From Improbicoccus pseudotrichonymphae (GTDB lineage Bacteria; Bacillota; Clostridia; Oscillospirales; Acutalibacteraceae): 64,000 nucleotides of DNA. This document shows positions 45,201 to 54,207 of this stretch, one piece after another; position 1 is the stretch's first letter; the number at the start of each line of letters is the position of its first letter. The notes beneath the pieces were generated by a model, which saw only the letters and a program-made list of their open reading frames with translations, searched no databases and was not told the DNA's origin. The stretch lies in the NCBI GenBank assembly GCA_036322855.1, contig AP027924.1:186001-250000 (forward strand), written 5' to 3'. The position numbers and the translations under genes were made by a program.

Positions 45201-45936
45201 CCCCTGAACGTATTTTCCTGTAAAATTCAAACAAAGCCTCTTCAGTATTTTTACTTATATCTTTTTCGAAAGTATTTCTTATGAATTCATTTTCACCGAA
45301 ATAATCTATTATTTCTTCATCGGTGCTTAACCCTAAAACTCTTATGAAGCAAGTCAGAGGAATTTTTCTATTTTTATCAATTCTTACATAAAACACACCC
45401 ATAGAATCACTTTCGTACTCGATCCATGCGCCACGACCTGGTATCACATTCGCCATATATAACGGTTGGCCGTTATTTTTATCATAAACTTTTTTAAAAT
45501 AACATCCCGGAGATCTGACAAGTTGGGCGATTATTACCCTTTCTATTCCGTTTATTATAAAGGTTTTATTTTCCGTCATTAAAGGCAAGTCACCTATAAA
45601 AATCTCGGAATCTTTGACTTCGTTTTTTAGGTTATTCCAAAGCCTTACCTTTACTCTCAATGGAGCGCAATAAGATATATCTTTTCTTTTGCATTCCTCT
45701 GGTGTGAAAATCGATTCAGTCGACAAAGTAAAACCGCGGTAGTCAAGAACCAAATTGTTTTCAAAATCGCTGACACCAGAAACCTCTTTTAAAACCCTGT
45801 CAAGACCCTCATTCAAAAACCACTCATAAGATTCTTTCTGGTGAGCAATCAAATCCGGAATTTCCAGTATGGATTCAGAATTTTCCTTAAATGTAATTCT
45901 TTCAGTATCTCCGAAAAACAAAGATGTAACTTTCAC
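42286..45936 (-). CDS. rpoB: RNA polymerase beta subunit
   Basis: The 1216-aa protein has all RpoB landmarks: the rifampicin region SPLSQFMDQVNPLSSIAHRRR, the GRICPIETPEGINIGLI block, GFMPWEGFNYEDAVLISE, the KVAGRHGNKGVVS loop and the C-terminal LGGKSRFGGQRLGEMEVWALE. GTG at 45936 has GGAGTG six bases upstream. The rif region is wild-type in appearance. It is preceded not by rplJ-rplL but by a non-ribosomal gene region. Confidence 0.97.
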   Translation of the reverse strand: MKVTSLFFGDTERITFKENSESILEIPDLIAHQKESYEWFLNEGLDRVLKEVSGVSDFENNLVLDYRGFTLSTESIFTPEECKRKDISYCAPLRVKVRLWNNLKNEVKDSEIFIGDLPLMTENKTFIINGIERVIIAQLVRSPGCYFKKVYDKNNGQPLYMANVIPGRGAWIEYESDSMGVFYVRIDKNRKIPLTCFIRVLGLSTDEEIIDYFGENEFIRNTFEKDISKNTEEALFEFYRKIRSGDPPSIDNIQSFVNGMFFDQRRYDTSDVGRYKLNKKLSLRHRIKNRIVSREIVSSLTGEILADVGDLITDEKALEIEKNGVSEVFVKVQDGEYRVISSGFVDINDFVSFDAKKECGIDEFVKHNVLVEIIRKYSSDEDKLKKEIKDSKFSLCPRHITVDDIFASINYLLGLHHGIGNFDDIDHLGNRRIRLIGELLQAQVRSGFAKLERVIRERMTMQSQDLDTITPHSLINIRPIISAIKDFFNSSPLSQFMDQVNPLSSIAHRRRLSAIGPGGLSKDRAGFEVRDVHYTHYGRICPIETPEGINIGLISYLAVYARVNKYGFIEAPYRIVDKKTNSVTDEIIYLSADEEDEYTIAQANEPLDEHGRFINSKINCRRRDDFVEVTKEQVDLMDVSPKMAVSVSTAMIPFLENDDAIRTLMGANMQKQAVPLIYSKAPSVATGIEYKAGTDSGACVIAPENGVVLKVDAKKIEVEFDSDTKKTYELIKYGRTNQSTCFNQKAIVEKGQRFSKGQVLIDGPAMENGEISLGRDVIVGFMPWEGFNYEDAVLISEEMVKKDIFTSIHIEEYVLEARGTKLGPEEITRDIPNVNEDSLKDLDENGVVRIGAQVTSGDILVGKITPKGETELTSEERLLRAIFGEKSREVRDTSLRVPHGEGGIVISIKVMEKDQNREEMPTGIDKIVKCCVANKRKINVGDKVAGRHGNKGVVSRILPVEDMPYLPDGTPLDIVLNPLGVPARMNIGQILESHLGLAAKSLNWKVVSPVFENIKEEKIFECLESAGYPEDGKIYLRDGRTGEFFDNPVMVGVMYYLKLHHLVDDKIHARSTGPYSLVTQQPLGGKSRFGGQRLGEMEVWALEAYGAAHTLQEMLTIKSDDITGRVNTYEAIVKGQNIPRPGVPESFKVLIKELQSLGLDISVLDKNNKVIDFISESEEESAKLGLGQQNDGVSKDVDKIFKKNEEMSNSYVEKMW

Positions 45937-46014
45937 CTTAAACACTCCAATAATATAATAACCACACAATCCAAGCCCCTACGGCTTAGAACAACCATTG
46001 TTAATCATCAACTA

Positions 46015-46020
46015 ATTATA
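46015..46020 (-). promoter_or_regulatory. extended -10 promoter for rpoBC
   Basis: On the minus strand TGGTATAAT (TG-N-TATAAT) lies about 80 bases upstream of the rpoB start. No good -35 is visible, which is normal for extended -10 promoters. Confidence 0.5.
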
Positions 46021-46095
46021 CCATATCACCATACCCTTGCGCCCAACCTATTTTGACACGAAAAACTAATCTCGAAGCATTCTATAGCAAATAAA

Positions 46096-47931
46096 TTATT
46101 TTGTCAACCAAAAATCATTAATTGCAGAAAATTTTTTTAAATCCATAAAAACAATCTCGTGATCTGTTTTTTGTTTCGACTTTGGTGGTATTTTCATATA
46201 ATCTCCAAACGCTGTTTTCAGATACTCATCATAACCAATTGGGATTGGCACTGATTGACCTTCAAATTTCTTAAAAACGCATGAACCAAATATCTCTTTG
46301 GGGTATTCGTTAAAAATATACCTCGGACCGGCGCACAGCTCAGTTATTTTTTCGCAATCATCTATCGGGTATTTTGACATTTTTTTTTCAAAAAACGACG
46401 ATAATTTTATTTTGATTTTAACACTAGGCAATCTTAAAAGCACCGTACACAAAAATTTTATAATCAACCCATGTTTTTGTGGAATCATATTCGAAGAATA
46501 CAAACAGTACATAAGGGCACAAAAAATCTGCATGCATCTTTTTAATTTTGATTTAGGGCATCCATCTAAAGGAAAAATATCAAGCGAAACACCTATAATA
46601 TTCTTTCTCAATATATCTTCTTTGTTTATCAATGTAGTATTTTTATCTATAAATTTTGTAAAAGAATAAAATTCGCTGTTTATATAATATTTTTCATTAT
46701 TTTTCCAAAGTGATTTAAATTTTTCATAATCGTTTCTCAACATAAAAACATCCATATCATCATCCCAGGGAATAAATCCTTCGTGCCTTATTGTTCCTAT
46801 ACAACATCCCCCGCAAACAAAAAAAATCAAATTATTTTTCTCACAAAAATTTTTAAAATAATTAAACATCTCAAGATTTTTCATTTGAAGATTTCTTAAA
46901 TCTTCTTTGCCAAGGAGCAAATTATTTATTTCTTTTTTATTTTTTTTTATGCACGATAATAAGAAACCAATTCCGTAGGAAAAATGCATAACAAAATGCA
47001 CTAACAGAAGAAAAATTTTGTCAGAAATTTTATTTAATTTTTTATTACTTAAAGAAAAATATAGATTTAAAGCTAAATATATTGCAAAAACAGTACCGGA
47101 CAATAACAAAAACATCTTTGAGAAACATAAAACAACAGACAAGAAAATAAACATTACGAAAAAAGCAGGAATTAAATGCGATATTCTAATGATTTTTTTA
47201 TATTTTCTAATTAACTTCACCTTGTGAAAACCATAGTTGAAATATTGTTTAAAAAGTTTTGTTAACGTTTTTCTAGGATAATAAATACTTTTTATTTTGG
47301 GAGTTATGTAAATCTTACCAAAATTATTGTTAATTCTGAAATTTAATTCATCGTCTTCGCTTCCTTCAAGATTTTCATCATACATTCCTATTTTGATCAA
47401 ATATTCTTTTTCGAAACATCCTAGAAAAACAGTATCTGTATAGCCTTCGAATTTTTCGTCATGATTCTTACCTCCTCCAAGTGCAAACTTGCTAAAGTAC
47501 GCGGAGGCTATTATTTTTTGAATTCTAGTTTTACCTTCAGCAATCATTGGGCCGCCCACATTTTGCGATTTTGTTAACTCTAAAAAGTGTATGCATTTTG
47601 AAATATAATCAAAATTGTAAATACTATGCGCATCCATGCGAATTATATACTTACCTTTTGCGCTTTTTATACCTAAATTCAAAGCCATCGGAATTGAGTT
47701 TTTTGAATTATTTACTACCCGAATAAATTCAAATTTTTTTTTATATGAATTCAATATGTCTTTGGTTTTATCGTCGGAACAATTATTTATAAAAATGGCC
47801 TCGAAATTATACTTATCTTCTTTTTTTATAAAATCTTGTTTAACCATCGAATCTAAAAAATCTACAATGTAATGCTCTTCGTTATAAACAGGAACAATTA
47901 CAGATACAGTAACTTCAATCATCGAATTCAT
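46096..47931 (-). CDS. GT2 glycosyltransferase fused to LicD-type phosphotransferase
   Basis: The 611-aa protein joins two enzymes. Residues 1-220 are a GT2 transferase (VSVIVPVYNEEHYI, INNCSDDKT, a DAHS DxD-type site and GSEDDELNFR). Two or three membrane segments follow at about 245-330. The C-terminal part is LicD-like: VCGGCCIGTIRHEGFIPWDDDMDVF-type motif and LDIFPLDGCPK. LicD enzymes add phosphocholine or related groups to teichoic acids or glycans. The start among nearby ATG codons is uncertain; all overlap the yebC end. It likely decorates surface polysaccharide at the inner membrane face. Confidence 0.88.
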   Translation of the reverse strand: MNSMIEVTVSVIVPVYNEEHYIVDFLDSMVKQDFIKKEDKYNFEAIFINNCSDDKTKDILNSYKKKFEFIRVVNNSKNSIPMALNLGIKSAKGKYIIRMDAHSIYNFDYISKCIHFLELTKSQNVGGPMIAEGKTRIQKIIASAYFSKFALGGGKNHDEKFEGYTDTVFLGCFEKEYLIKIGMYDENLEGSEDDELNFRINNNFGKIYITPKIKSIYYPRKTLTKLFKQYFNYGFHKVKLIRKYKKIIRISHLIPAFFVMFIFLSVVLCFSKMFLLLSGTVFAIYLALNLYFSLSNKKLNKISDKIFLLLVHFVMHFSYGIGFLLSCIKKNKKEINNLLLGKEDLRNLQMKNLEMFNYFKNFCEKNNLIFFVCGGCCIGTIRHEGFIPWDDDMDVFMLRNDYEKFKSLWKNNEKYYINSEFYSFTKFIDKNTTLINKEDILRKNIIGVSLDIFPLDGCPKSKLKRCMQIFCALMYCLYSSNMIPQKHGLIIKFLCTVLLRLPSVKIKIKLSSFFEKKMSKYPIDDCEKITELCAGPRYIFNEYPKEIFGSCVFKKFEGQSVPIPIGYDEYLKTAFGDYMKIPPKSKQKTDHEIVFMDLKKFSAINDFWLTK

Positions 47932-48643
47932 AATTATGCCACACCGTTTGAATGTCGTCATCGTCTTCCAAAACGTCGATCAAATTTTGAATTTTTTTTA
48001 TTAAATTTTCATCGTGGGTTTTAACGGGAGAAATAGGTAACATAAGATTTTCGCAAGATACAATATTATAATTTTTTTCTCTTAATTTCAACCTGATGTT
48101 TTCACCATCGCCTTTTTCGCCTAACAAAAGAAAAGAGCCTCCATCATCTTTGATATCGGTAATTGGAATATCAAAAATATTTTCTATCAATTCCTCTTCT
48201 GTCAAATTCTTCTTTTCTATACTTATCAAACTTTGTTCTTTGAATAAAAAAGAAACACACCCAGATGAGCCCAAATTTCCTCCATTTCTGCTAAAATATC
48301 TTCTTAAATTCGACACAGTTCTGTTGCGATTATCGGTCAAAGCCTCCACTATGAAAGCACTACCTTCGGGCCCATAACCTTCATAAAAAAACGATTCATA
48401 ATTTTCGCACGAATTTTCTCCGGATACCCTTTTTATTATTCTTTCTATATTCTCATTAGGCACATTCAGTGATTTGGCTTTGGATATACAATCGCGTAAA
48501 TAAAAATTGGTGTTAGGGTCAGGCCCCTTGTTTCTAACGGCTACGGCAATTTCCCTGCCTATTTTGGTAAAAATCTTACCCTTTTGGGCATCGAATTTTT
48601 CCTTCTTACGCTTGATAGTATTCCACTTCGAATGACCGGACAT
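47915..48643 (-). CDS. yebC: YebC/PmpR-family (TACO1) protein
   Basis: The 242-aa protein starts with the invariant MSGHSKWNTIKRKKEKFDAQKG and continues FTKIGREI, the family core, with LRDCISKAKSLNVPNENIERII and YEGYGPEGSAFIVEALTDNRNRT. YebC proteins act in translation (stalling relief at proline runs in recent work) or transcription. It overlaps the next gene slightly, giving a two-gene unit. Confidence 0.95.
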   Translation of the reverse strand: MSGHSKWNTIKRKKEKFDAQKGKIFTKIGREIAVAVRNKGPDPNTNFYLRDCISKAKSLNVPNENIERIIKRVSGENSCENYESFFYEGYGPEGSAFIVEALTDNRNRTVSNLRRYFSRNGGNLGSSGCVSFLFKEQSLISIEKKNLTEEELIENIFDIPITDIKDDGGSFLLLGEKGDGENIRLKLREKNYNIVSCENLMLPISPVKTHDENLIKKIQNLIDVLEDDDDIQTVWHNYEFDD

Positions 48644-48989
48644 TTGTACCACCACATAATTTATATATTTATATGATTATAAACTAAATCGAAGACTTAC
48701 ATTATAGTACAGAATAGTACAAACAAAAATCAAATGCCAAATTGAACAAAACAACATTAAAATCACAGAATCTGCGTCACTTCCGCAAACCATATGAATT
48801 TTTGTGTTTAAATCACCTCGTATAATAAAATTGTTATTCCACAAACCATGTGAAATAATAAAGGCAACAGGCAGAGTGGCGCAGGTTTTCACTTTGAAAT
48901 TTAGATTTCTACAAAAGGTGTTACGCCTCTGCTTTACGACTTGATACGAATTAGCTGGATAGTGTTTAGCGCTGAATATCTCTAACAAG

Positions 48990-49483
48990 GTTGTGTGTCG
49001 TAAAGAACAGAGGATTCCTTTTGTGTTTATCGAAGGCCAAATTATCGAGCTTGAACAACAAATTTCAAATTTGCTTAAACAAACAAATCAAATAATTACT
49101 ATAATTTCAGGTATTTGGGAAACTCTGGGTGCTACAATTATAAGTGAAATTGGCGATATTAACAGAGACTTAGCGAACCTTCCAAACTTGTTGCGTTTGC
49201 CAGCCTTGATGTTAAAGTGAATCAATCTGGTAAATTTTCAGGTACTAAAAACAAAATTTCCAAAGGTAGTTCGCCTTATTTACACCGTGCAATTTGGCTA
49301 GCTGCCTATTCATGCTGCGTTTTGCGATTCCGTCTTATCGTGTGAATACTATCAATCACTTAAATCGCGTGGTAAACATCATTTAACTGCTGTCGGAGTG
49401 TTGTACGCAAGCTTTGCAATATCATTTTTACAATACTTAAAGAAAATCGTCCTTATCAAACTTTTCCACCTCGTAAAAATTAA
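48990..49483 (+). pseudogene. IS110-family transposase remnant
   Basis: The C-terminal Transposase_20 part of an IS110/IS902 transposase is readable across several frames. First comes IELEQQISNLLKQTNQII with ETLGATIISEIGDINR, then VNQSGKFSGTKNKISK with SSPYLHRAIWLAAYS, then LKSRGKHHLTAVGV and ENRPYQTFPPRKN followed by a stop. At least two frameshifts separate these parts and the N-terminal DEDD domain is missing. It lies between yebC and znuC on the opposite strand and has no obvious ends. Confidence 0.85.
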
Positions 49484-49665
49484 TTTTTAAATCTTTTCAA
49501 AAAACCACTTGACATTTTATGACTGGTCTCTTGTCGATTTGCCAATAAGCTGTTCTTCGTTTTTTAATGCCCACAAACGTCCGGATAAACTTTTATACAT
49601 CTAGAATTCAGAGAAAATATCTGACTTTTTAATTGTCGTTTTCGTTGTTTACATTTTACCGTATT

Positions 49666-50403
49666 TTATTTCGTGTGAACAGCTCTAAATGATTTCATAT
49701 CTTTAAAGCACAAACGTGATGTTAAATCATTTTTTATTAAAATTCCATTCTCTATAAGAGCAAATTTATTGGAATACTTTTTTACCCTGTCTAAATCATG
49801 CGAAACCAATATTATCGGCATATGAAAGTCAGATTTGAGTGAGTTTATAAGCGAATAAAAATAATCAATCCCTTCACCATCCAAAGCTGACGATGGTTCA
49901 TCTAAAAGCAAAATATCGGGTTTTGGTTCAAGCGCAAAAGTTAGAAGCACTCTCTGGAGCTCACCACCAGAAAGACTTCCGATGGTTTTTTTTAAAAGGT
50001 GCTTGGAATTACAATGTGAAAGATTTTTTTCTATTCTTTCTGTTATTTTTTTTTTGCATCCAAACCACACGGGAAATTTTGTCAATCCCAAACAAAAAAA
50101 ATCCAAAACAGTAATTGGCATATTTTTATCAACAGATAATTTTTGAGGCACATAACCTATCTTGGGATTAAATATTTTATCGCCCTTGTAATTAAAAAAA
50201 ATTATTTTGCCACTGTAATTTGTTATGCCTAAAATAGACTTAAGAAGAGTTGTTTTGCCTGAACCGTTTTTGCCTATAAGGGCAAAAATCTCCCCGTGAT
50301 TTACAGAAAAAGAAATTGATTTTAAAATTAACTTGTTATTATTTTTAACGCACAAATCTCTAATCTGAATGCTACACTTACAATTTTCATACAAACGATA
50401 CAT
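49666..50403 (-). CDS. znuC: zinc/manganese-type ABC transporter ATP-binding protein
   Basis: The 245-aa protein has Walker A GKNGSGKTTLL, Q-loop GYVPQKLSV, the signature LSGGELQRVLL, Walker B DILLLDEPSSALD and the switch His in LVSHDLDRVKKYS. The sequence is closest in pattern to the ZnuC/MntB group. It pairs with the adjacent substrate-binding gene. The membrane permease (ZnuB) that should follow is absent: the region downstream holds only the IS110 remnant. Confidence 0.9.
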   Translation of the reverse strand: MYRLYENCKCSIQIRDLCVKNNNKLILKSISFSVNHGEIFALIGKNGSGKTTLLKSILGITNYSGKIIFFNYKGDKIFNPKIGYVPQKLSVDKNMPITVLDFFCLGLTKFPVWFGCKKKITERIEKNLSHCNSKHLLKKTIGSLSGGELQRVLLTFALEPKPDILLLDEPSSALDGEGIDYFYSLINSLKSDFHMPIILVSHDLDRVKKYSNKFALIENGILIKNDLTSRLCFKDMKSFRAVHTK

Positions 50404-50419
50404 GATGTTTACTTCCTGT

Positions 50420-51316
50420 TTAAAAAGCGCCTTTTAAAATTTTTAAATTGTTTTCCATTGCATCCAAATAAGCATTCTTACGCTCCGGACCATTCCTTAT
50501 TGGATCTAAATTTATGATTTTAATGGCAGTCTCTTGGGCAATGGTTTCCACAGATTTGTTTTTTTCCTCTGTGAAAATGTAACATATTCCATTTTTTTTA
50601 ACAAACTCAATTATTTCGGTTATTTCTTTTGCGCTTGGCTCAGAATGATGCCCATTATTTACAATAAAACTAATTTCTAACCCATATTCTTTCGCAAAAT
50701 AAGAAAAAATTGCACGATTAACAATTATTTTTTTATTTCTCATGCTTTCGGAATTATATTTTTTACCCAATTCTTCCAATTTTAATTTATATAAATCTTT
50801 GTTTTTAGATATCTTGTCAGAATATTCTGGTAAAATTTTAACTAATTCTTGCGCGATATTTTCAATTTGCTTTATATGATTCGATAAGGACAGCCAAATG
50901 TGATGGTCATATTCTTTATCATAATTTTCATCTTCATCCTCGACCTTCAGAAGTTCTATATTTTTACCTGAATCTATTATTGGAACATTAGGCAATTTTT
51001 CAGATATGTCTTGAACAAACGATTCTTCCAATCCGGCTCCATTAATTATAAAAGCTTTTGCATTTTCTATTTTTTTCATGTCATTTACTTGCAAAGAAAC
51101 ATCGTGTATACATCCTACATGATCTTTGGTTATGTTGACAGATTCAATATCATCTATTCCGTCTATCAAATTAAGTACAGCAATGTGTAGAGGATAGAAA
51201 GAAGAAACCAAAGTTATTTTTGTGTTATTATCTTTGTGGTTATTCGAATATCTAAAAATAAAAAATAAACAAAGCGTTAGAATAAATGCAAAAATAAAAG
51301 TAAGTAATTTTTTCAA
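50420..51316 (-). CDS. znuA: zinc-type ABC transporter substrate-binding protein
   Basis: The 298-aa protein has a signal or membrane anchor (residues 4-24) and the metal-binding fold of cluster A-I. Ligand positions are visible as HVGCIHDVSLQ, an acidic loop EDEDENYDKEYDHHIWLS, NNGHHSEPSA and FTEEKNKS. The His/Asp/Glu-rich loop is typical of Zn rather than Mn binders. No lipobox Cys is evident, so it may be N-terminally anchored. It is divergent from ispF and starts the znuA-znuC unit. Confidence 0.9.
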   Translation of the reverse strand: MKKLLTFIFAFILTLCLFFIFRYSNNHKDNNTKITLVSSFYPLHIAVLNLIDGIDDIESVNITKDHVGCIHDVSLQVNDMKKIENAKAFIINGAGLEESFVQDISEKLPNVPIIDSGKNIELLKVEDEDENYDKEYDHHIWLSLSNHIKQIENIAQELVKILPEYSDKISKNKDLYKLKLEELGKKYNSESMRNKKIIVNRAIFSYFAKEYGLEISFIVNNGHHSEPSAKEITEIIEFVKKNGICYIFTEEKNKSVETIAQETAIKIINLDPIRNGPERKNAYLDAMENNLKILKGAF

Positions 51317-51386
51317 TGTAAAACTCCTCGATTATTTATACAAATAATCAGCACTATATTAGACGAAGGATAAGGATTAGTAAAGT

Positions 51387-51881
51387 ATGGATTTTTTAAG
51401 TTTGAGAATAGGTCACGGATACGATGTACATAAGTTTGATAAAAAACGAAAATTTATCTTGGGTGGTGTAAATATAGAACATTATGCAGGGCTTTTGGGT
51501 CATTCGGATGCGGACGTATTAGTACACGCAATTATAGATTCGCTTTTAGGGGCAGCATCTTTGGGAGATTTAGGAAATTTTTTCCCGGACACAGACGACA
51601 AGTTAAAAAACATAAGTAGTTTAGTCCTGTTGAAAAAAACCACTGAGTTATTGTATGAAAACAAGTTTGCAATTATAAACATAGACTCGACAATAGTTTT
51701 ACAGAGACCTAGAATTAAAGATTTAATCTTTGACATGCGTACGAATATATCCAATACCTGTAAAATTAATATGAGCCAAATAAATATCAAAGCAACAACC
51801 GAGGAAAATCTTGGGTTTACCGGAAAAGAAGAAGGTGTTTGCGTCCACGCAGTTTGCCTATTAAATAAAATAAAAACATAG
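51387..51881 (+). CDS. ispF: 2-C-methyl-D-erythritol 2,4-cyclodiphosphate synthase
   Basis: The 164-aa protein has the IspF signatures: RIGHGYDVHKF with the metal Asp and His, GLLGHSDADVLVHAIIDSLLGA, the FPDTDD loop and the C-terminal KATTEENLGFTGKEEGV. It makes the cyclic diphosphate in the MEP isoprenoid pathway. It stands alone on the plus strand between znuA and an accessory region, so the rest of the MEP pathway lies elsewhere. Confidence 0.95.
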   Translation: MDFLSLRIGHGYDVHKFDKKRKFILGGVNIEHYAGLLGHSDADVLVHAIIDSLLGAASLGDLGNFFPDTDDKLKNISSLVLLKKTTELLYENKFAIINIDSTIVLQRPRIKDLIFDMRTNISNTCKINMSQINIKATTEENLGFTGKEEGVCVHAVCLLNKIKT

Positions 51882-52004
51882 AAACGCACATCTCTAATAA
51901 TCCGCACCGAAAGACTTTTAAAAATCGGGGGTGTTGTTAAATAGCTATAAAGTTTGACATGATGTTATTTAAAAAAATCTCGTGTTTTGAGATATATAAG
52001 TTTT

Positions 52005-52165
52005 TTATCTAACAATTCTCTGGATAAAGGCAACCCAACACCGGAACCAGCTTCTGGATCTAGTTCCCAAGTTTTGGTATCTTTGTTTAATTTATAACCG
52101 TAGGGAGCAGATGTACCAATTGGCAGACCTTGTTTGCTTTTTAATCTTAAGTAGACTTTACTTTG
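52005..52165 (-). pseudogene. serine-recombinase-like fragment, copy B
   Basis: On the minus strand the frame SKQGLPIGTSAPYGYKLNKD then TKTWELDPEAG matches copy A at 31.4 kb with few changes. Beyond the point where copy A meets tRNA-Tyr it continues SGVGLPLSRELLDKKL, then a stop near 51976. The N-terminal catalytic domain and the rest are missing. The 120 bases from ispF to here hold no gene that I can see. Confidence 0.55.
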
Positions 52166-52177
52166 CGGCTTATGTTT

Positions 52178-52280
52178 TTAGAACCCGTTTTTACAGCTTC
52201 CAAAATATGTATTTTAGGTAAATACGCAAGTATTAATTCGAATTTTTCCTTCATTTTACGAAAAAATTTCTCGAAGACAT
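52178..52280 (-). repeat. inverted-end dispersed element, copy B (internally deleted)
   Basis: It starts TTAGAACCCGTTTTTACAGC on the plus strand and matches copy A in reverse, with about 45 bases missing in the middle. It directly abuts the recombinase fragment, as in copy A, so the two form one duplicated unit. Confidence 0.75.
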
Positions 52281-52393
52281 ATGGCTAAAATAAAATTCCG
52301 ATAAATAACCTAAGAAGTAATATTCTTAACACAATACTTGGTACTTGTTATTTATTTAAGCATATAAAAGGGCATTTGTTCTTCACCGTTACG

Positions 52394-53524
<1,131 letters not shown>

Positions 53525-53576
53525 AACCTTTCCTCCTGATTTTAAAATATGAATCAGTAAAAACACTGATAGAATA

Positions 53577-53605
53577 ATTATAGCATTTTGAACTTTTGCT
53601 GTCAA
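53577..53605 (-). promoter_or_regulatory. consensus sigma-A promoter of the GTPase gene
   Basis: On the minus strand TTGACA and TATAAT are separated by exactly 17 bases, about 50 bases before the ATG. The match is perfect and is shared with the opposite gene. Confidence 0.92.
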
Positions 53606-53903
53606 TAAGATAATAAAAATAATTTTAAAATAATATTTATAAATTTTTATCTCTAAAATTTTAAATTAAACATATTAAAGTTTATTTCTTTTTCACCCAT
53701 TTCTTTGGCGCAAAGAAACGGGTGAAACCCAAAGAAACATGCGGCTCTAAGTTGTCTCCTGCGGAGACAAAGTCGCCGCTAAATAGTGTCGCATTTAAAA
53801 TGCTTCGCATCTCTTCTTTTATTTTAAACCACATATAATTTTAAGTTTCTATTTTTAAGTTTCTGTTTTTATATAAAGTTCATTCTTAAAAAACTCATTC
53901 TTA

Positions 53904-53936
53904 AATCACTTTCTTTAGAAAAGAAAGTGATTTTTT
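53904..53936 (+). terminator. hairpin terminator in the loop of the inverted repeat
   Basis: AATCACTTTCTT pairs perfectly with AAGAAAGTGATT around a five-base loop and ends in a T run on the plus strand. It lies between the two arms, whose promoters point outward, so its natural transcript is not obvious. Confidence 0.75.
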
Positions 53937-54126
53937 AATGCGACACTATTTAGCGGCGACTTTGTCTCCGCAGGAGACAACTTAGAGCCGCATGTTTCTT
54001 TGGGTTTCACCCGTTTCTTTGCGCCAAAGAAATGGGTGAAAAAGAAATAAACTTTAATATGTTTAATTTAAAATTTTAGAGATAAAAATTTATAAATATT
54101 ATTTTAAAATTATTTTTATTATCTTA

Positions 54127-54155
54127 TTGACAGCAAAAGTTCAAAATGCTATAAT
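54127..54155 (+). promoter_or_regulatory. consensus sigma-A promoter of the divergent partner gene
   Basis: TTGACA, a 17-base spacer and TATAAT are present, identical to the promoter of the GTPase gene. A TTG-started frame that begins inside this -35 box is not the real start. Confidence 0.92.
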
Positions 54156-54207
54156 TATTCTATCAGTGTTTTTACTGATTCATATTTTAAAATCAGGAGG
54201 AAAGGTT

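Noticed and set aside
48677..48988. 103-aa minus-strand reading frame
   Set aside because: It has no ribosome site or family features, crosses the yebC upstream region and borders the IS110 debris. It looks like chance coding in relic DNA.
53860..53903. Direct repeat of AAGTTTCT and CTCATTCTTAAA phrases in the loop of the inverted repeat
   Set aside because: They are short and AT-rich, with no clear link to a site or structure apart from the terminator that follows.
54127..54207. N-terminal extension MTAKVQNAIIILSVF upstream of the shared leader (both arms)
   Set aside because: It would begin with TTG inside the -35 TTGACA box, before the likely transcription start. The AGGAGG site points to the ATG at 54208 (and 53524).
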